Source: Benthicola sp039584685 (GTDB lineage Bacteria; Gemmatimonadota; Gemmatimonadetes; Palauibacterales; Palauibacteraceae). From it: DNA of 10,190 bases. This document shows positions 7,126 to 10,190 of the stretch, in pieces. The notes beneath the pieces are model-generated. The model was not told where the DNA came from and did no database searches. It saw only the letters and a list, made by a program, of their open reading frames with translations. Both the position numbers and the translations under genes were made by a program. Location: NCBI GenBank assembly GCA_039584685.1, contig JBDGXI010000074.1:1-10190 (forward strand). Reading direction: 5' to 3'. How positions within the stretch are numbered: the first letter of the stretch is position 1; each line of letters starts with the position of its first letter.

Positions 7126-7605
7126 TTACTCCGTCGGCGGGGACTCCCACCCCTCTTGAATGAGGGGCATCTCGGCCGCGATCTGCAGGTCCATCAGGTT
7201 GTTGATCGTGCGCTCGAGCATCAGCCAGCGAGCGCCGACGAGCGGCGAGATTTCCTTCGCGAACTTCTTGTAATACTTCTGCCGCAGCTTCGCACGATCA
7301 CCCTCGACCTGGAAGCTGACCTTGGCCAGATCAGCCGCCTTCTCGTCCGTCATGGTGCTGAAACTCGCAGCGTAGTCCTTGATGAGCGCGATGCGCTGAT
7401 CGACGATGGCCGAAAGCTCGTAATCGTAGTCGCGATAGATCTGCCAGAACGGCTCGGACTGGGCTTCCTCCAGTGCCATCGCTTCGGTCAGAACGGCGAC
7501 CTTCTGCGTCCTGATGTCGGACATCAGGAGCTCTGCGTACTGCTCCTGGGCATTGGCAGTCTTCGCCACGAGCAGAAGGGCGAGGACGACAAACAGCTTC
7601 TTCAT
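7126..7605 (-). CDS. Small exported helical protein, Spy/CpxP-like
   Basis: This 159-residue protein has a Sec signal peptide: MKK, a leucine/valine-rich core, and cleavage predicted after TANA (residue 19). The mature part is almost wholly alpha-helical, charged and cysteine-free. It contains EPFWQIYRDYDYELSAIVDQRIALI (51-75, described here as FWxIY followed by a long helix), a TMTDEKAADL turn at 84-93, and RQKYYKKFAKEISPLVGARWLMLE at the centre. The layout resembles periplasmic Spy/CpxP-type (LTXXQ) chaperone-like proteins, in which short helices form a cradle, but I see no clear LTxxQ motif. AGGAG lies eight bases before the start. It follows the beta-barrel gene by 95 bases on the same strand and may share its transcript. 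It may bind unfolded envelope proteins or metal; this is inference from fold only. Confidence 0.75.
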   Translation of the reverse strand: MKKLFVVLALLLVAKTANAQEQYAELLMSDIRTQKVAVLTEAMALEEAQSEPFWQIYRDYDYELSAIVDQRIALIKDYAASFSTMTDEKAADLAKVSFQVEGDRAKLRQKYYKKFAKEISPLVGARWLMLERTINNLMDLQIAAEMPLIQEGWESPPTE

Positions 7606-7700
7606 CTGGACATCTCCTGTTGTGTTCTCCGGCGGTGATTCGACGGCTCAGTTCTTCGCGCGGGCTACGAATGTGCGCTGCTTCGCCGTGACTGGCAAAC

Positions 7701-8345
7701 TCAGGGTACCAGTACCCGCCCCAGTCCGAGGAAGAACGACCACGATCCGTTCTTCACGCTACCCGCCAGGCCGCTCTCTGTGTCATCGATGTTCACGAAA
7801 CCATGCGTGTATCGGATATCCAGCTGCAGTGTATATCGACCCATGAAGACCTCCAGACCGCCGCCGATCGCGCCGGCTATGTCGGGACTCTTCGTCTGGA
7901 AGAGATCGCCGGAACCAGAGCCACAGTCCGCGGAGACACCCTCATCATCCTTCAACCGACAGCTCGTCTCGAACGACAGCACGGGACCCGCATACACGAT
8001 CGGCCAGATCGAAGCGTCGCCCGCGGGTACCCGAACCAGGAGCAGGAGAGGCACATCGATATAGGATAGTTCGAGGGCTGAGTCGCCTTCCTCTCCCCGC
8101 GCACCACCCGGGGCGTAGAGCGCTTCCGCCTGCAGGGCCAGGACGTCGCCCAGCCCGGCCTGCAGATACGCTCCGCCACCGAAGGAGGTGCGCGAATCGA
8201 GGTCGATGTTCGTGCCCCCTGAATCTTCGAAGTCCAGGTTGGAGACGATCAGGCCTCCCTTGAGACCGAGCGTGACCTGGGCCTCGACGTCCCCGGCCAG
8301 AAGAAGGAGACACAGCGTGAGGAGCGCGAACGTGACGCGTCGCAT
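7701..8345 (-). CDS. Outer-membrane beta-barrel protein (porin-like, OMP_b-brl type)
   Basis: This 214-residue protein begins with a Sec signal peptide (MRRVTFALLTLCLLLLAGDVEA, cut before Gln23). It continues with alternating strands typical of small eight-stranded barrels: LGLKGGLIVSNLDF (27-39), FGGGAYLQAGL (55-65), LALQAEALYAPGG (69-81), LSYIDVPLLLLVRVP (93-107), WPIVYAGPVLSFE (114-126), IAGAIGGGLEVF (156-167) and YTLQLDIRYTHGF (171-183). A final strand, WSFFLGLGRVLVP, lacks the usual terminal Phe. C129 and C141 sit in one extracellular loop and could pair. The frame runs open to 8714, but the Met at 8345 has AGGAG six bases upstream and starts the signal peptide. The barrel probably sits in the outer membrane as a structural or small-pore protein; no ligand can be assigned. 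Confidence 0.85.
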   Translation of the reverse strand: MRRVTFALLTLCLLLLAGDVEAQVTLGLKGGLIVSNLDFEDSGGTNIDLDSRTSFGGGAYLQAGLGDVLALQAEALYAPGGARGEEGDSALELSYIDVPLLLLVRVPAGDASIWPIVYAGPVLSFETSCRLKDDEGVSADCGSGSGDLFQTKSPDIAGAIGGGLEVFMGRYTLQLDIRYTHGFVNIDDTESGLAGSVKNGSWSFFLGLGRVLVP

Positions 8346-8390
8346 GGTGCTCTCCTGCGAGTTCATGACGGTGCGCGAGAATCGAGGGAC

Positions 8391-8396
8391 AAGATA
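8391..8396 (-). promoter_or_regulatory. Candidate -10 element (TATCTT) before the beta-barrel gene
   Basis: TATCTT on the minus strand lies 45 bases before the beta-barrel start codon, in the 61-base gap after the MerT-like gene. A weak TTCAAG stands 16 bases upstream of it as a possible -35. It suggests the barrel gene has its own promoter rather than depending on the MerT-like gene. The same hexamer precedes the permease operon. Confidence 0.25.
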
Positions 8397-8406
8397 GCAG
8401 GCTCGG

Positions 8407-8748
8407 TCATGCCTTGAACACGAAGCGAGCCCACAGCGGAGATGACAGGAACACCAGGGAGATCGCCGCGGAGATCCACAACAGACTCCGGACCCGCCGC
8501 CGGGTGACGGGCGAGGCACAGGCCGAATCGGACTCGCAGCTCTTCGCCTCCTCCCTCTCCACGAGCTGGAAGGCAAGCCACAGCAGGCCGATCGAGGCAA
8601 CGACGAAGAACGGCCTGTAGGGCAGGAAGCCGGCCAGTGCCGCGCCCGACAAGCCAGCCGAGGCCAGCACCAGTGGTCCGGTGCAGCACAACAGCGACCC
8701 GAATGCGGCTCCAATGCCGCCCGCCATCGACGCCAGGGCTCCTTTCAT
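8407..8748 (-). CDS. MerT-like mercuric/metal ion transporter
   Basis: This 113-residue inner-membrane protein has three predicted helices. It matches MerT, which takes Hg(II) from the periplasmic carrier MerP to the cytosol through paired cysteines. Helix 1 carries SLLCCTGPLVLASAGLSGA with the vicinal pair C21-C22 (MerT C24-C25). PYRPFFVVASIG (43-54) matches the start of helix 2. The cytosolic loop has CESDSAC (C71-x5-C77), the same spacing as the second MerT pair, followed by a third helix, LLWISAAISLVFL. Length agrees with MerT (about 116). The start is not certain: Met1 at 8748 has almost no ribosome site, whereas Met8 at 8727 follows AAAGGAG by 11 bases. No MerR, MerP or MerA gene is visible within the window. 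Other metals, or a role outside mercury resistance, are possible. Confidence 0.83.
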   Translation of the reverse strand: MKGALASMAGGIGAAFGSLLCCTGPLVLASAGLSGAALAGFLPYRPFFVVASIGLLWLAFQLVEREEAKSCESDSACASPVTRRRVRSLLWISAAISLVFLSSPLWARFVFKA

Positions 8749-8847
8749 GATGAGAACCTAACACGCCGGGGCGGATCTTTCCCGGTTCCCCGGTGTCTTC
8801 GTGGCGAGGAACGGACGCTGCTTGCCCGTACGCCGGCAGAGGATCGC

Positions 8848-10038
8848 ATGCGTGGAACCCGCCGAACCGGGGATCTCAAGTATCTCGCAGTAGCTCTCGC
8901 GGCCGGAATCGCCGGGTGCGGAGGTGAGGACTCCACTGGCCCTCCGGCCCCCGATGACGCCATCCAGTTTGCACAGGTGACGGCAGGGTACTTTCACTCG
9001 TGCGGCCTGACACCGGCGGGCAAGGCGTACTGCTGGGGCGGCAACACATGGGGCACGCTCGGCGACGGCACCAGGACGGCCACGCAGCGGCCGGTAGCCG
9101 TGGCCGGCGGACACCGCTTCACCGGAATCGACTCGGGCGCCGGGCACACCTGCGCGGTCACGGAGGCCGGAGCGGTCTACTGCTGGGGTCTCAACGACGA
9201 GGGGCAGGCGGGCGCCGACTGGACGGATCCCGGGATCGAGGAACCTCTCCGCGTGCCGGGATTCCAGTCCTGGGTCGAGGTGAGTGCCGGACACGATCAC
9301 TCGTGCGGGCTCACGGCCGACGGATCGGTCTGGTGCTGGGGCGACAACGTCACGGGCCAGCTGGGCGGCGGCGACACCTTCGGCAAGTCTTTTCAGCCCG
9401 TGCTGGTCGATTCGAACGTCGAATTCACCGCCGTGGTGGCGGGCTACTACCAGTCGTGCGGACTCGCGGCCTCGGAGCAGATGTACTGCTGGGGACGGAA
9501 CGACCAGGGGCAGATAGGGGACGGCACGACCGACAACCGTTTCTCGCCCGTCTCGGTATCAGGCGATCTCACGTTCCGGGCGCTCGGTGGTGGCGACGCC
9601 TTCATGTGCGGGATCACGACGGACGGCTCGACATGGTGCTGGGGGAGCAATCTGAGCGGCGAGCTCGGGGATCCCGCGCTTCCCAGCCAGTCGACTCCGG
9701 TTCAGGTCGAAGGCCTCCCCGATCTCGAGAGAATCTACGGTGCGGGCGGAGCCTTCACGCTGCCGAGCGCGCCCGCCTATGCCTGCGGCCTGACCTCAGC
9801 GGGTGACACCTGGTGCTGGGGCGGAGCGATCCGGGGGGGGCTGTGGGAAGGACCCACCGATGGTCCGATCCGCGTGGAATCAGACGCCCGGTTTCGGAAC
9901 CTGGGCCTCGGGGCCGAACACCTATGCGGCGTGACGACCGAGGGATGGGCGTTCTGCGGAGGCGGCAACTACGCCGGCCAGCTGGGCGACGGCACCGGGC
10001 AGGACCGTTCCTCCATGGTGGGCGTGATCGGGCCGTAG
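8848..10038 (+). CDS. RCC1-repeat lipoprotein, predicted seven-bladed beta-propeller
   Basis: This 396-residue exported protein has a short lipoprotein signal with lipobox IAGC (Cys24), then a GGEDSTGPP linker. Seven repeats of about 50 residues follow, each with the core (H/S)-x-C-G-L-T-x4-G-x3-C-W-G-x-N-x2-G-Q-L-G-D-G-T. The cysteine pairs are C52/62, C102/112, C153/163, C204/214, C254/264, C313/323 and C360/370, always C-x9-C. Seven RCC1 blades make one closed propeller, usually a protein- or ligand-binding scaffold. Blade 6 has a ~9-residue insertion before its first Cys, and blade 7 has CGGGN in place of CWGxN. The start at 8848 has AGAGG five bases upstream. The anchor implies an outer-membrane or surface location. 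It stands alone between oppositely read genes, and the partner is unknown. An eight-G run lies at 9833-9840 within blade 6. Confidence 0.9.
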   Translation: MRGTRRTGDLKYLAVALAAGIAGCGGEDSTGPPAPDDAIQFAQVTAGYFHSCGLTPAGKAYCWGGNTWGTLGDGTRTATQRPVAVAGGHRFTGIDSGAGHTCAVTEAGAVYCWGLNDEGQAGADWTDPGIEEPLRVPGFQSWVEVSAGHDHSCGLTADGSVWCWGDNVTGQLGGGDTFGKSFQPVLVDSNVEFTAVVAGYYQSCGLAASEQMYCWGRNDQGQIGDGTTDNRFSPVSVSGDLTFRALGGGDAFMCGITTDGSTWCWGSNLSGELGDPALPSQSTPVQVEGLPDLERIYGAGGAFTLPSAPAYACGLTSAGDTWCWGGAIRGGLWEGPTDGPIRVESDARFRNLGLGAEHLCGVTTEGWAFCGGGNYAGQLGDGTGQDRSSMVGVIGP

Positions 10039-10056
10039 GGCAGGCACCGCCCGTCT

Positions 10057-10075
10057 GCCGGCGGGGCAAGCCGGC
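10057..10075. terminator. Possible intrinsic hairpin between convergent genes
   Basis: GCCGGC (10057-10062) and GCCGGC (10070-10075) can pair across a seven-base loop GGGGCAA. The site lies 19 bases after the RCC1 gene stop and directly abuts the stop of the minus-strand gene at the right edge. There is no T-tract on either side, so termination by this hairpin alone is doubtful. Confidence 0.35.
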
Positions 10076-10076
10076 C

Positions 10077-10190
10077 TCAGTCCCCGAAGCTGATCCCCAG
10101 ATCCCGCGCCGTCAGCATGGTATCACAGTCCAGCGGAACGGTCTTCATGCGGGCGATCGCGCTGGACAGAGGCACGTAGCGCACGGTCGG
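10077..10190 (-). CDS. C-terminal end of a 6-phosphofructokinase-like gene (partial)
   Basis: A minus-strand frame is open from the right edge to a TGA at 10079-10077. It encodes 37 residues ending ...VPLDCDTMLTARDLGISFGD. The pattern T-V-P-L-(D/S)...T-A-R-x-L-G-I-S-F-G-D at the very C-terminus resembles the tail of ATP- or PPi-dependent 6-phosphofructokinases as I remember them, the enzymes that phosphorylate fructose 6-phosphate in glycolysis. Only the tail is present, with no catalytic residues, so the name is tentative. The gene is convergent with the RCC1 lipoprotein. Confidence 0.5.
   Translation of the reverse strand, partial: PTVRYVPLSSAIARMKTVPLDCDTMLTARDLGISFGD

Noticed and set aside
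8346..8714. Upstream extension of the beta-barrel gene over the MerT-like gene
   Set aside because: The extension is cysteine/arginine-rich shadow sequence; the signal peptide and AGGAG site mark the start at 8345.
8917..10020. Seven ~150-base repeats as a CRISPR or DNA repeat array
   Set aside because: They are protein-level RCC1 blades with diverged DNA, not short identical repeats with unique spacers.

Overview
The window is a GC-rich bacterial stretch with short intergenic gaps and frequent strand changes. It encodes a lipoprotein-type RCC1 protein with a Cys-Gly-Gly...Asp-Ser-Thr-Gly-Pro start after the lipobox, an outer-membrane beta-barrel and several exported proteins. The organism is therefore Gram-negative, and the lipoprotein and porin style recall Gemmatimonadota; that placement is inference from protein style only. 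No rRNA, tRNA, CRISPR array, transposase or integrase was seen. No stretch longer than 300 bases lacks a gene or gene remnant.

Layout. Plus strand, 1-2887: the last 30 codons of an unidentified gene, an alanine/serine-glyoxylate-type aminotransferase (class V, PLP), and 14 bases later a GT39/ArnT-like membrane glycosyltransferase. Minus strand, 5921-2903: a tight operon of an AdiC-like amino acid permease, an arginine deiminase/dimethylargininase-type hydrolase (4-base ATGA overlap) and a META-domain lipoprotein. It is followed by the decayed 3' end of an NmrA-like oxidoreductase carrying an in-frame stop. Plus strand, 6112-7041: a stand-alone proline dehydrogenase divergent from the permease operon, ending in a hairpin terminator. 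Minus strand, 8748-7126: a MerT-like metal permease, an outer-membrane beta-barrel protein and a small exported helical (Spy/CpxP-like) protein. Plus strand, 8848-10038: a lipoprotein predicted to fold as a seven-bladed RCC1 propeller. Minus strand at the right edge: the C-terminal 37 codons of a gene resembling 6-phosphofructokinase.

How the genes may work together. The centre (3135-7041) reads as an amino acid catabolism neighbourhood. The permease keeps the residues that line the arginine pocket of AdiC. The coupled cytosolic enzyme has the Cys/His/Glu set of guanidine-modifying hydrolases. Proline dehydrogenase is read divergently, and the nearby aminotransferase acts on glyoxylate and small amino acids. 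The best candidate for something not fully described is this permease-hydrolase-META lipoprotein operon. Its leader RNA could form two mutually exclusive hairpins next to the permease ribosome binding site. The right part is envelope-related: metal uptake, beta-barrel, periplasmic helical protein and surface propeller.
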